Below, piece by piece: positions 44,251-53,490 of a DNA stretch of 64,000 nucleotides; the first letter of the stretch is position 1; each line of letters starts with the position of its first letter. The translations under genes and the position numbers were made by a program. This stretch comes from Natrononativus amylolyticus (GTDB lineage Archaea > Halobacteriota > Halobacteria > Halobacteriales > Natrialbaceae): the NCBI RefSeq assembly GCF_024362525.1, contig NZ_CP101458.1, forward strand, positions 372,001-436,000. Direction: 5' to 3'. The notes beneath the pieces are model-generated. The model saw nothing but the letters and a program-made list of their open reading frames with translations. It was not told the origin of the DNA and did no database searches.

Positions 44251-44820
44251 CTACCGAGTCAAGAGCGCGGCGGCCGCGACGATGCCGACCGCGGCGATCA
44301 GAAAGCCGACGAAACCGGCGAGCCCGCCGATGACGATCGCCATCGCCGCCGCGATCGCCAGCGCGACGAGCCCCAGCGCGACGACGCCGAGTACGGCCGG
44401 ATCGACGCCCGCGACGGCGTCGTTCGACGGGCTCGTTCGTTCGGGCGTCGGTTGCTGGGGCTCCGCCAGGCGCTCGTCGACCTCGACTTTCGGGCCGCCC
44501 GGCAGCACCGTCACCCGGATTCGCACCGTCGACGCCCCGTACGCCGTCGAAACCTCGAGTCGGCCCCGGACCTCCCGCGGAACGTCGCCGACGGTGATCG
44601 GGACGTACGTCTTCTCGTCGGGTTCGACGTAGTAGTTCGGCTGTTCGATTCTGGCCGCTCGCTCCAGGTCGTCGGTGAGCCGACAGTGGACGTGAGCGGG
44701 GCCGCCGTGGCTCTCGAGGACGAGTTCGAACGAGTCGCGCACCTCGAGGTCGGTGACGTCGGCCTCGATGGCGCCGGTCTCGTTGCGGTTGACCGCGACG
44801 GTGACTTCCTCCCCCGGCAC
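44251..44820 (-). CDS. membrane-anchored beta-domain protein (DUF7524-like)
   Basis: 189 residues. The first 120 are a soluble beta-rich domain (EVTVAVNRNETGAIEADVTDLEV; STVRIRVTVLPGGPKVEVD), followed by a Pro/Ser linker and two hydrophobic C-terminal helices (VLGVVALGLVALAIAAAMAIVIGG; VGFLIAAVGIVAAAALL). The beta domain should therefore be anchored by its C-terminus. The layout is that of the haloarchaeal DUF7524 family. No catalytic residues are obvious. The Trm112 gene lies 7 bases upstream on the same strand. Confidence 0.7.
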   Translation of the reverse strand: MPGEEVTVAVNRNETGAIEADVTDLEVRDSFELVLESHGGPAHVHCRLTDDLERAARIEQPNYYVEPDEKTYVPITVGDVPREVRGRLEVSTAYGASTVRIRVTVLPGGPKVEVDERLAEPQQPTPERTSPSNDAVAGVDPAVLGVVALGLVALAIAAAMAIVIGGLAGFVGFLIAAVGIVAAAALLTR

Positions 44821-44827
44821 GGTTCTC

Positions 44828-45025
44828 TCAGGCGGGCGTCTCTTCGCGCATGTCCGGGGGGAGGAGGTTCGGAATGCCGTCTTCGATCGGATAGCGCTCG
44901 CCGCACTCGCTGCAGACGAGCGTTCCCGAGACGACCTCGTCGGTCTCGTCGTACTCGGCGCCCTCGAGTTCGAGATCGTGTTTGTCGAGTGGGCAGCACA
45001 GAATCTCCAGCAGCGACTCCTTCAT
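44828..45025 (-). CDS. Trm112-family methyltransferase activator
   Basis: 65 residues from MKESLLEILCCP at 45025. CCPLDKHDL near the start and VCSECGERYPIEDGIPNLLPPD near the end are the Trm112 motifs; in both places Cys residues form the zinc knuckle. Trm112 is the obligate activator of several SAM methyltransferases, including Trm9. A Trm9-like gene lies at 56191-56826 in this window. Upstream Met residues at 45052 are in a less conserved region. Very short minus-strand neighbour to the DUF7524-like gene. Confidence 0.9.
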   Translation of the reverse strand: MKESLLEILCCPLDKHDLELEGAEYDETDEVVSGTLVCSECGERYPIEDGIPNLLPPDMREETPA

Positions 45026-45280
45026 AATAGCAAGGGCAACGTCATCCAGCAAAAGCGTTCGGAAACGGAGCCGAAACAGTCCGCTGGGGCGCTGGTCTCT
45101 GCTCGGGGAGTGCCGTCACACCCAAGGCGGTTGCCGACAATAGGTCAGCTGAACGACTCATCACGATCGCTATCACTGTCACCTCAACCAGTATGTCCAC
45201 TCCCACACTCGCCTGTATCGTCACACACGCACCTCCCGATTCGTTCGAGCCCCGTCGGCGTGATCGAGCGTGATTCGCCG

Positions 45281-46885
45281 ATGAACGAACGGGCAGCCGA
45301 CCGTGTCGGCCGACTCCGCGAAACGACGGCCGAACTGAACGCCTGCGAATCGATCCAGGCGGTCTACGATCTCGCGGTCGCCGCCGCCGAGCGTCTCATC
45401 GAGTTCGACGCCAGCATCCTCTGTACGGTCGACGACGGCGTGTTCGTCCCACGAGCGGTAAACGTCCAGCAACTCGTTCCCAGCGACCCGCTCTCTGTCG
45501 AGGACGGCATCGCCGGCCTCACCGTTCAAAACGACCGGAGCTACGTGATCGACGACCTCGAGACGGAACCCGATGCACGGGCCACGAGCGGGGGGTACCG
45601 ATCGACGCTGTCGATCCCGCTGGCTGGTACCGGCCAGTCCGAACCCCGTGGTGTCTTTCAGTGCCACGCCACGGAGCCGGACGCCTTCTCGGAGGCCGAC
45701 CGGGAGTTCGGCCAACTGCTCGTCGCGATGCTCTCGAGTACGCTCCGTCGACTCCGGTCGGAGGCGGCGCTGAACGAGGAGCGTGACCAGTTCATCGCCC
45801 TCTTCGAGAACGTTCCCGATCCAGCGGTGCAGTACCGGATAACCGACGGCACCCATCGTATCGACGCGGCCAACTCGGCGTTCATCCGCGTGTTCGGCTA
45901 CGACGTGGATCGGATGGCCGACGACGCACTCGAGGACGTCCTGTTCTCCGAACCCAGCGATAGCGAGCGGCCCGAACTCGCCACGACCGACGACGTGAGT
46001 CGGCGAACCGACGTCGAGGTCGTTCGCGAAACGGCGACCGGCCCCCGTCCGTTCTTGCTCCGAAACGTCCCGGTCGCGACCGGCGACGGCACGACCCGCG
46101 GCTATCTCATCTACACCGATCTCACCGCACTGAAACAACGAGAGCGCGAACTCGAGCGCAAGAACGAGCGCCTCGATCAGTTCGCCGGAATCGTTGCACA
46201 CGACCTGCGAAACCCGCTGAACGTCGCGAACGGCTATCTCGAACTCATTCGCACGGAGTACCCCGACGAACCCGAGACGCTGGCCGAAGTCGCAGATGCA
46301 CACGAGCGGATGGAACGGCTCATCGACGACCTCCTCGTGCTGGCCCGCAATTCGGACGACGGCAGCCCTGACACCCTTCGTGTACCACTCGAGACGATCG
46401 CTCGGCAAGCGTGGCAGGGCGTCGAGACGACGGCGGCGACGCTCGACGTCAGCGTCGACGGGCGGATCGAGGCCGATCCCGACCGTCTGCGTCGGCTGTT
46501 CGAGAACCTGTTTCGGAACAGTCTCGAACACGGATCGGTGTCCGAGGGCGGACCCATCGACGACCACGGCCGCGAGAGCGAGAGTGGTAGTCGATCGCCT
46601 CTTTCGATTCGTGTGCTGGCGATTGCGGACGGGTTCGCCGTCGAAGACGACGGACCGGGGATCCCGACCGAACACCGGGACGACGTGTTCGACTCCGGCT
46701 ACACCGTTTCGAACGGCTCGACCGGTCTCGGCCTCGCGATCGTCCGCCAAATCGCCGACGGACACGGCTGGCAGGTCGAACTCACGGAGGAGACGAGTGG
46801 CGGTGCGCGATTCGAGTTCACGAACGTCGAGGCGACGTGGACGACCGCGACGCCGACACGGCGGCCTCGCGGAGGGTCACAATGA
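45281..46885 (+). CDS. GAF-PAS sensor histidine kinase
   Basis: 534 residues from MNERAADRVG at 45281; the frame stays open upstream but has no similarity there. Residues 15-160 form a GAF domain (IQAVYDLAVAAAERLIEFDASILC), residues 168-290 a PAS domain (FIALFENVPDPAVQYRI), then the dimerisation H-box with His307 in FAGIVAHDLRNPLN, then the ATPase domain (LFENLFRNSLEHG; EDDGPGIPTEH). There is no membrane span. The CHAT-like gene follows by 61 bases with its own strong GGAGG site, so the two probably share a transcript. Likely, the kinase controls or reports on the CHAT-like protein. Confidence 0.92.
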   Translation: MNERAADRVGRLRETTAELNACESIQAVYDLAVAAAERLIEFDASILCTVDDGVFVPRAVNVQQLVPSDPLSVEDGIAGLTVQNDRSYVIDDLETEPDARATSGGYRSTLSIPLAGTGQSEPRGVFQCHATEPDAFSEADREFGQLLVAMLSSTLRRLRSEAALNEERDQFIALFENVPDPAVQYRITDGTHRIDAANSAFIRVFGYDVDRMADDALEDVLFSEPSDSERPELATTDDVSRRTDVEVVRETATGPRPFLLRNVPVATGDGTTRGYLIYTDLTALKQRERELERKNERLDQFAGIVAHDLRNPLNVANGYLELIRTEYPDEPETLAEVADAHERMERLIDDLLVLARNSDDGSPDTLRVPLETIARQAWQGVETTAATLDVSVDGRIEADPDRLRRLFENLFRNSLEHGSVSEGGPIDDHGRESESGSRSPLSIRVLAIADGFAVEDDGPGIPTEHRDDVFDSGYTVSNGSTGLGLAIVRQIADGHGWQVELTEETSGGARFEFTNVEATWTTATPTRRPRGGSQ

Positions 46886-46946
46886 CGGCGAGACGGCGGT
46901 GGCGGTGTCCGGACGGCGACGAGCCGAGAGACGGAGGAGGTCTCTG

Positions 46947-49040
46947 ATGGAGGCCGACCTCGTCGAGTACGAACTGTCCGGGACGACACTTTACGTCTCC
47001 GACGTCGGCGGAACCTCCATCAGCTTCGATCTCACCGGCTGGGATCGACTGTCAGACCCCCTGCCGTTCGACGAGCCGATCGACACGAGGGTCGTCGGCC
47101 GGCTCTCGAAGCTCCGCTACGATCTCGAGAACGTGGTAACCGTCCGCCGCCTCGACGGCGACATCCCCACACCGGATGGAACCGGCTCCCGAACGAGTCA
47201 CGAGATCGTCACCGAATCCGACACGACACTCTCGCTTCCCGGCGGCTCGTACTTTCTCCAGATCGAATCCGACATCCTCGTTCGCGTTCGGTTCGATGGC
47301 GAGGCAACGATCCGGAATCAGGCCACTGGCTCGCTCTCGATCTCGTTTCCTCACCCCACCGCAGTGACGTTCGGGTTCACGACCACGATGGGCTATCCCC
47401 GCCACGAGCTAACGATCGAACCGACGACCGGGTCGTTCGCCACCGCGCTCTCACACCTCCCGGCGACGATCCGGACGACCAGCCCGGATCGGGTCCACCG
47501 TCCGTACCGCGGGCATCCCCCGCTGCTCGAGATCGGCAGCGAGACGGCGATTCCCGACGCCGTTCGGGAACAACGGACGGACACCGGCATCGAGTTCGTC
47601 GTCCCGGACCGGTGGGAGTCGCTGTTCACCGTCGCGCCACTCGCCTATTACCTCGGCGCGACGGTCCGCACGGCCGACGGGGCGGACTCGACACCGTTGC
47701 TTCGCGCACCTGCCGTCGACTTCGCCCACGAGTTTTCGAACCTGCCGGCGTTCCGGGCAGAGACGACCGCGTTCCTCGCACGGACGTTCTTTTTCGACAT
47801 GCTGGCGTGTTGTTTCGGCCCCGACGATCCGACCCTCCTCGAGCACGACCGACTCGAGGCCGACGGCATCGACCTGACAGACTGTGCGGACGCGTCGATC
47901 GCCGAACGGGTCCTGACCTACCACGAGCTTCCGTCGAGCCTGGTCGACGAACTGGTTCCGGAATGGCCCTACCGAATGACGGTTCCCCCGTCCCCGGAGT
48001 ACGCCCCGACGGTTCCACACCTGCTCTGTGATCTGGCCGTCATCGACGCCGCCACCGGCAGGAACGAGACGAACGGGACCGACCGCGGCGCGTCCGCTCA
48101 GACGCAGGGAGGGGCGCTCGCGACGCTCGGCCGAACGAAACCGATCCGCGGTGCGGTCGGAACGCCTGGCGTCGACAGCCAGTTTTCGGCGCTTCCGGCC
48201 GCGTACGCGAACCGGCTGACCTACCTCGAGCGCGAGCGGGAGGCGGTGTCGGCTGCCGTCGTCTTCGCCGGCCAGGCGTCCGACGCTGATCGAACGCGAA
48301 TCGTCGACAGCTACCGCCGACGCGGCCGACGGCTGTCGCTCACCGTCGACCGATACGACGATCCGTCTCGAGACGAACTCGCCGACCTGCTCGAGAACGG
48401 CGTGGAGCTCCTCCACTACGTCGGCGACTCTGACGGGACAGGACTCGTGTGTGCCGACGGCGTTCTCGAGCCAGAGAGCCTCACGAGGAGTCGCACCCAG
48501 CTGGCCCAGCTCGACGCCCCGAACACCCACGATGTCGGAGCCGAACTCGTCGAACTCGGGAGCGTCGCGACCGTGAGCCGGGGGGACGCGTACCGATCGG
48601 CCGCCAGTGACGACGCGGTGACCGGGACGACCGGAACGACGATCGGTGAACTGGTACTGTACGGCCAGAGCCTCGCGACGGCACACGCTCTCGAGGCGAT
48701 CTGTGCCGACTCCGGCGTGTACGAACAGGGAGACAGCCGGGTGATCGGCGACGGTACGCACCGGTTTCTGTCGAAGTGGCGACCGAGTCACATCTGCGTA
48801 CTGACGCCCAAAGACCGGGGCGTTCGGAGCACGATTCTCTCGTTCCCCGTCGATCCGGTCGGTTCCCACTGGGTTCCCGTCTGGCACCCGGAGAAACGCC
48901 TGATGCCGGCGACGATCCGTTTCGACGTCGAGCCCGACGAACTCGCCGAGTACGTCTCGAGCAGCACCGTGCCGATCTTCTACGACGGAACGCTCTACTG
49001 GATGGAAGACCACGGCCGCCTCCTCTATCCGGTCACGTAG
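46947..49040 (+). CDS. CHAT-like (caspase-like) protein, paralogue of 14520-16574
   Basis: 697 residues from the ATG at 46947, preceded by GGAGGAGG at 46932-46939. The same blocks as in the first copy occur: RGHPPLLEIGSETAIPD and TVAPLAYYLGATV. The C-terminal CHAT-like part shows LLHYVGDSDGTGLVCADGVL (His490) with GD where active members have GH, and AQLDAPNTHDVGAELVELG, where Pro525 replaces the expected Cys. It is therefore likely a catalytically dead caspase-clan domain used as a scaffold or sensor. The N-terminal two-thirds are unique beta-rich sequence. GC is high (about 68% in one counted line), unlike the first copy. Cotranscribed with a histidine kinase. Confidence 0.7.
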   Translation: MEADLVEYELSGTTLYVSDVGGTSISFDLTGWDRLSDPLPFDEPIDTRVVGRLSKLRYDLENVVTVRRLDGDIPTPDGTGSRTSHEIVTESDTTLSLPGGSYFLQIESDILVRVRFDGEATIRNQATGSLSISFPHPTAVTFGFTTTMGYPRHELTIEPTTGSFATALSHLPATIRTTSPDRVHRPYRGHPPLLEIGSETAIPDAVREQRTDTGIEFVVPDRWESLFTVAPLAYYLGATVRTADGADSTPLLRAPAVDFAHEFSNLPAFRAETTAFLARTFFFDMLACCFGPDDPTLLEHDRLEADGIDLTDCADASIAERVLTYHELPSSLVDELVPEWPYRMTVPPSPEYAPTVPHLLCDLAVIDAATGRNETNGTDRGASAQTQGGALATLGRTKPIRGAVGTPGVDSQFSALPAAYANRLTYLEREREAVSAAVVFAGQASDADRTRIVDSYRRRGRRLSLTVDRYDDPSRDELADLLENGVELLHYVGDSDGTGLVCADGVLEPESLTRSRTQLAQLDAPNTHDVGAELVELGSVATVSRGDAYRSAASDDAVTGTTGTTIGELVLYGQSLATAHALEAICADSGVYEQGDSRVIGDGTHRFLSKWRPSHICVLTPKDRGVRSTILSFPVDPVGSHWVPVWHPEKRLMPATIRFDVEPDELAEYVSSSTVPIFYDGTLYWMEDHGRLLYPVT

Positions 49041-49100
49041 GAAGCGCGGTGGGCGGGCTCGACGAAACGGGCGCAACGACCGAAGACAGCGTTTTCGTGG

Positions 49101-50507
49101 CTACTCGTACGGGTTCTCGAGGACGACCGTCTCCTCGCGGCCGGGACCGACGCCGACGGCGTAGATCGGCGCCTCGAGTTCGTCTGCGACGTACTCGAGG
49201 TAGGTGCGGGCGTTCTCGGGGATCGCCTCGTACCCCTCGCTCGCGACGTCGGCCCAGTCGACCTCGGGCCAGCCGTCGAACGTCCGGAAGGTTGCCTCAC
49301 ACCGCCCCCACTTCTCGGTGGTTGGCGGCATGGTGAGCAGCTCCTCGCCCTCGTACTCGTAGGCGTGGCCGACCTTCACCTCGTCCAGACCCGCGAGGAC
49401 GTCGACGTGGTTGATCGCGAGGCCGGTGAAGCCGCTCGCGCGCGCGGCGTGGCGCAGCATCGGCATGTCGAGCCAGCCGACCCGGCGCGGGCGGCCGGTG
49501 ACGGTGCCGTACTCGCCGCCCTCGTCGCGAATGTAGGTGGCGAGGACCTCCTCATCGGCGGGCGCGTTCCCGTCATAGTCGGGCGTCTGGCCTTCGACGC
49601 CGCCGAGTTCCGTCGGGAGCGGACCCGTCCCGACCCGCGAGAGGTACGCCTTCACGATCCCGATGACCTCCCCCTGGCCCACGACGGTCGGACCGAGACC
49701 GGTGCCGACGGTCGCGCCACCCGCCGTCGGGTTCGAGGAGGTCACATAGGGGTAGATCCCGTGGTCGATGTCGATCGAGGTCCCCTGGGCGCCCTCGAGC
49801 ATCACGTTCTCGCCCGCGTCGATCCGCTCCTGGAGGAAGGTGCCGCAGTCGACGGTCATCCCCTCCGCGGCGAGGCGCTCGCCGTACTCGCGGTAGGTCT
49901 CGTAGAGGTGGTCGACGTCGAACCCCTCGCCCACCTCCGCGCCGTCGGACTCGTCCGACGAGCCTCCGTTCGCGTCGCTCACGGAAACCCCGAAGACGTC
50001 CTCCGCGAGGGCCCGCTTCTGGGGGACGACGTACTCGAGGCGCTCGCGCAGGACCTCGGGCTCGAGGAGGTCGCCGATGCGGATGCCCCGGCGGCCCATC
50101 TTGTCCTCGTAGGTCGGCCCGATGCCGCGCTTCGTGGTGCCCGCCGCGAGGTCCTGCTTCTCGTCCTCCTCGATCCCGTCGAGCACGCGGTGGTACGGGA
50201 GGATGACGTGGGCGCGCTCTGCGACGCGGACGTCGGGCTCGAGGCCGCGCTCGCGGAGTTTGTCGATCTCAGAAAAGAGCGTCTCGGGGTTGACGACACA
50301 GCCGTTGCCGAGGACGCCGATCTTCCCCCGAACCGCGCCGGAGGGGACGAGCGACAGTTTGTACTTCTCGCCGTCGTGGACGACGGTGTGTCCGGCGTTG
50401 TCGCCGCCCTGGTAGCGCGCGACGACGTCGGCCGCGTCGCCGTAGAGGTCGACGACGCCGCCCTTACCTTCGTCGCCGAGTTGAGACCCGACGATTGTGA
50501 CGGTCAT
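49101..50507 (-). CDS. purA: adenylosuccinate synthetase
   Basis: 468 residues from MTVTIVGSQLGDEGKGG at 50507, the standard N-terminus with the P-loop GDEGKG. QGGDNAGHTVV, TTKRGIGPTYEDK and GAQGTSIDIDHGIYPYVTSSNP are all conserved. It joins aspartate to IMP using GTP in AMP synthesis. A Gly/Ser/Asp-rich insert (about 16 residues) near residue 200 is typical of halophile enzymes. Its C-terminus faces the CHAT-like gene (60-base gap). Confidence 0.95.
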   Translation of the reverse strand: MTVTIVGSQLGDEGKGGVVDLYGDAADVVARYQGGDNAGHTVVHDGEKYKLSLVPSGAVRGKIGVLGNGCVVNPETLFSEIDKLRERGLEPDVRVAERAHVILPYHRVLDGIEEDEKQDLAAGTTKRGIGPTYEDKMGRRGIRIGDLLEPEVLRERLEYVVPQKRALAEDVFGVSVSDANGGSSDESDGAEVGEGFDVDHLYETYREYGERLAAEGMTVDCGTFLQERIDAGENVMLEGAQGTSIDIDHGIYPYVTSSNPTAGGATVGTGLGPTVVGQGEVIGIVKAYLSRVGTGPLPTELGGVEGQTPDYDGNAPADEEVLATYIRDEGGEYGTVTGRPRRVGWLDMPMLRHAARASGFTGLAINHVDVLAGLDEVKVGHAYEYEGEELLTMPPTTEKWGRCEATFRTFDGWPEVDWADVASEGYEAIPENARTYLEYVADELEAPIYAVGVGPGREETVVLENPYE

Positions 50508-50823
50508 AACAGGGCCGGGTTCATGCCGGGCCGATAAACCGATTACGGTCTGGCGGAGTCGGAAACCGACTATGTATCCACGTGTGTGCACATCTGAATC
50601 CGTACGTTCGGTCGCATGTGTCCGAACGTGGGTAGTTGCGCCGGTGACGTCGGTCGCGCGCTGTCGCTCAGTTCGTTCGACGGCCTCGAGCGGGGGTCGG
50701 GGCGATACCCCTTCTGCAATCCGAAGCGTTAACTACTGGCACGAACTACCCCCGAGTTGACAGTGGTTCCGTCACCGCCCATGAGTAACTTTTAAAGGGT
50801 GGAAAGACAAGTTAACAAATGCC
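50508..50823. other. divergent intergenic region of purA and HTH gene
   Basis: 316 bases. The only element I can define is the TATA box of the small HTH gene (50790-50796). The rest carries no gene I can support; the region must also hold the purA promoter. Confidence 0.4.
50790..50796 (+). promoter_or_regulatory. TATA box of the small HTH gene
   Basis: TTTTAAA ends 28 bases before the ATG at 50824, correct spacing for a haloarchaeal promoter with almost no leader. A short overlapping ATG-CCA-TGA (50819-50827) lies directly in front of the start. Confidence 0.55.
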
Positions 50824-51129
50824 ATGATAGACCGACTTGAGAAGGAAGTCGATATGCTGGAACGACATCTGCAGGTCCTGAAGATGGTTATCGAGAACGA
50901 GCCCATCGGGATCGTCAAGATGTCCAACGAGACGGGATACCCACACCACAAAGTTCGGTACTCCCTGCGGGTTCTCGAGGAAGAGAACCTCATCGAGCCC
51001 TCCAGTCAGGGTGCGATCAAGACCGAGCGCACCGTGGAGTTCGTCGACGAACTCGACGGCAAGATCGACGAGATCATCGACAAGCTCGAGGGAATGAAGA
51101 TCGAAGACGTCGCCGAGATCGAAGGCTAA
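50824..51129 (+). CDS. small winged-helix regulator
   Basis: 101 residues. A coiled N-terminal helix (MIDRLEKEVDMLERHLQVLKMV) leads into a helix-turn-helix (GIVKMSNETGYPHHKVRYSLRVLEEENLIEPSSQGA) and a C-terminal dimerising helix (VDELDGKIDEIIDKLEGMK). It resembles a predicted regulator strongly conserved in haloarchaea. Its high conservation suggests a house-keeping role. It stands alone, converging (one-base gap) with the next gene. Confidence 0.85.
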   Translation: MIDRLEKEVDMLERHLQVLKMVIENEPIGIVKMSNETGYPHHKVRYSLRVLEEENLIEPSSQGAIKTERTVEFVDELDGKIDEIIDKLEGMKIEDVAEIEG

Positions 51130-51130
51130 T

Positions 51131-53377
51131 CTAGAGTTCGGGAACGGTCATGTGGAAGCCGCCCGACCGCGCCTCCACGAGACACAGGTGATAGCCTCCC
51201 TGTTTTCGCGACAGCGTCACGTAACTCAGCTTCGAGCTGCGGCTGAGAAAGCCCCCTGACGTCGCCTCCTCGGTGACCTCGAGTGCACCCGGCTCGAAGT
51301 AACTCGAGGTGACGACCACCGCCGCGCCGAGGTCCGGATAGTTCGCCTTGACAGCCGAGGCGTCTTCTTCCATCTCGGCGAGCATCTCACGGGTCGCCGG
51401 CTCGCGCGAATCGTTGATGTTCGCGACGATCAGCGGGTTCCCCATCTTGTCGAAGGCGACGACGTCGAAGCTGACGGCGTCGGGAACGTCGTCGGTGGCG
51501 TCGTCGGCCAGCGAGATCGTCGCGTCGAGTTCCGTCCGGTCGATCCACGGGATCGAGTCGTAGAGGTCCGCGAGCGCGTCGGCGCGCCCCGTATCGCGGA
51601 TCTCGTACAGCAGGGTCTCCGTGAGCCAGTCGACGAACTGGAACTCCATCGAGTCGGTGAGAAACTCCTCGTAGGGCTGGCCGACGACCGAGACGTCCGC
51701 CGCGTCGAACCCGGTGTGGTGCTCGAGCTGGAGGTTCTCCGCCACCTCCTCCCTGTCGGCCTGACCCTCGTGGGCCCGCTCGAGGGTGGGTCGGCTCTTC
51801 GAGGCGTACCGGACGAACAAGTTCGTCTCGGCCAGCGCCTCCCGCGGGGAGAGCTGGGTCCGTCGGTCGGGGTCGGCGTCCGACCCCGAACCGGCGTCGC
51901 CGAGCGCCGACTCGAGCTCCGTGATCTTCGTCCGAAGGCGCTCGACGGTCGCCGTCAGCTCCTGGTTCTCCGCGCGGACGCGGTCGCGCTCGGTCTCGAG
52001 TGCCTCGGCCCGCTCGTGCAGGGCGCGCCGGCGGCGCTCGAGCTCCTCGACGCGCTGGGTGAGCTGGTCGATCGTGTCCTCCCGCTCGAGCATGTCCGAC
52101 TCGAGGGCGTCCTCTGAGTCCGGACTCCCTCCAGTTCGATCGGCCGTCGCGTCCGCCGCGGTCGGAGACTCCTCGCGCTCCCGGTCGGGGCGCGTGATCG
52201 ACTGCGGCTGCATCCCGACCCGGCGGGACGGGGTTCGACCGCCCGCGGCCGAGTCGGTCGTCCGCTCGGGGTCGATCGAGGGGATGTTCCGCGTCTGTCG
52301 CCACTGGGCCTCCTGCTCGAGTCGACGCTCGTAGTCGCCGTCGCCGCCGGCGGAGGCGTCGTCCGCCACCCCGCCAGCGTCCTCGTCGTCGCTCGAGTCC
52401 TCTTCGACGTCCTCCCACGCGCCGCCCTCGGTGAGCTTTTCGGCGGCCGCGCTGACGGCTTCGGGCGACGTATCGCTGGCCGGGGGTCGCTCGTCGCGCG
52501 CCGAGTCCGTCGATTCGCCCTCGTCACCGTCCGGTTCGGAGGGGCGCTCGTCGGTCGATTCCGCGGGTTCGATCTCGGCTTCGTCGGCCGCCCCCGCCGG
52601 CTCGTCGGTGATCCCCGGCGTCGGCGGCTCCGTGGCCCCCTCACCGCTGTCCGTGATTCCCGGCGCGTCGGGTTCCGCCTCGGGCCGCTCCGGTGGCGTC
52701 TCGTCCGCCCCGTCGGTCGGCTCGGTCACGGCTGTTGAGTCGGTCGTCCCGTCGTCCGGCGGCGATTCTACCGTCTCGGCGTCGGCGGGCGATCCGGCCG
52801 CGCCAGCGGCGTCGGCGGACGGCTCCGCGCCGCTCGCGCTCGTCTCGCCGCCGGTCGGAACGTCCGTTACCTCGATGTCGACGTCGATCACCTCGTAGAT
52901 GCCGACCTCCTCGGCGGCGCGTTCGAACGCCTCGTCGCCGGTCAACAGCCGCTCGGCGTTGCCGATGTAGGCGGCGGCCATCCGTCGGCCGCCGTAGTAG
53001 ACGGCGTAGTAATCGCCGCTGAGGACGCGCTCGCTCAGTTCGATGTAGCCGGTGAACGAGCCGTCCTGAAGCGTCCGGTCGACTTCCGTCAGGGGCGTTT
53101 CGTTCGTGTAGTACTTCGCTCGCGTCTCGCCGCCCTGGCTCACCATCGTACAGAGCAGCGGAAGCGCCGGATCGGGCGCGGCGTAAGCGGTGCCGGCCGC
53201 GTCCTCGAACGCCTCGAGGTCGCCGTCGATGACGCCGACGATACGGCCGTTGAGCATGAACAGCCACGTGTTTCCGGCCGTGACCGCTCCCGAAAAGCCG
53301 CCGTCCGCGAGGTCGGAGAGCTCGTCGTAGCCCCCCGCGAACTGGCGGGAGTCCCACTGAGTGACGCGCTCTTGCAT
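51131..53377 (-). CDS. long coiled-coil protein with conserved N- and C-domains, unknown function
   Basis: 748 residues from MQERVTQWDS at 53377. An N-terminal domain of about 170 residues is globular (SGAVTAGNTWLFMLNGRIVGVID; GSFTGYIELSERVLSGDYYAVYYGGRRMAAAYIG). A long Ser/Thr/Asp/Glu linker with an unusual Pro content follows (175-400), then a coiled coil (IDQLTQRVEELERRRRALHERAEALETERDRV). The last 200 residues are a second folded domain (VSFDVVAFDKMGNPLIVANIN), whose D-x-N-P-L strand is reminiscent of nuclease-fold proteins without an obvious catalytic triad. Haloarchaeal DUF7527 proteins have this layout, as far as I can recall. Function unknown. Confidence 0.65.
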   Translation of the reverse strand: MQERVTQWDSRQFAGGYDELSDLADGGFSGAVTAGNTWLFMLNGRIVGVIDGDLEAFEDAAGTAYAAPDPALPLLCTMVSQGGETRAKYYTNETPLTEVDRTLQDGSFTGYIELSERVLSGDYYAVYYGGRRMAAAYIGNAERLLTGDEAFERAAEEVGIYEVIDVDIEVTDVPTGGETSASGAEPSADAAGAAGSPADAETVESPPDDGTTDSTAVTEPTDGADETPPERPEAEPDAPGITDSGEGATEPPTPGITDEPAGAADEAEIEPAESTDERPSEPDGDEGESTDSARDERPPASDTSPEAVSAAAEKLTEGGAWEDVEEDSSDDEDAGGVADDASAGGDGDYERRLEQEAQWRQTRNIPSIDPERTTDSAAGGRTPSRRVGMQPQSITRPDREREESPTAADATADRTGGSPDSEDALESDMLEREDTIDQLTQRVEELERRRRALHERAEALETERDRVRAENQELTATVERLRTKITELESALGDAGSGSDADPDRRTQLSPREALAETNLFVRYASKSRPTLERAHEGQADREEVAENLQLEHHTGFDAADVSVVGQPYEEFLTDSMEFQFVDWLTETLLYEIRDTGRADALADLYDSIPWIDRTELDATISLADDATDDVPDAVSFDVVAFDKMGNPLIVANINDSREPATREMLAEMEEDASAVKANYPDLGAAVVVTSSYFEPGALEVTEEATSGGFLSRSSKLSYVTLSRKQGGYHLCLVEARSGGFHMTVPEL

Positions 53378-53490
53378 GCGCGAGTCCATACATCAACAAG
53401 CGGGATACGAACCAAATACGTTTCGTCTATCTGGACCACCACGTCAGAGAACCGATCGTCGCGACGGCGCACCTGGGAACGGCCGCCCGG

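Noticed and set aside
45193-45273. 26-codon frame (MSTPTLACIV) ahead of the GAF-PAS kinase
   Set aside because: Short, overlaps the kinase upstream frame, and has no promoter or conserved feature.
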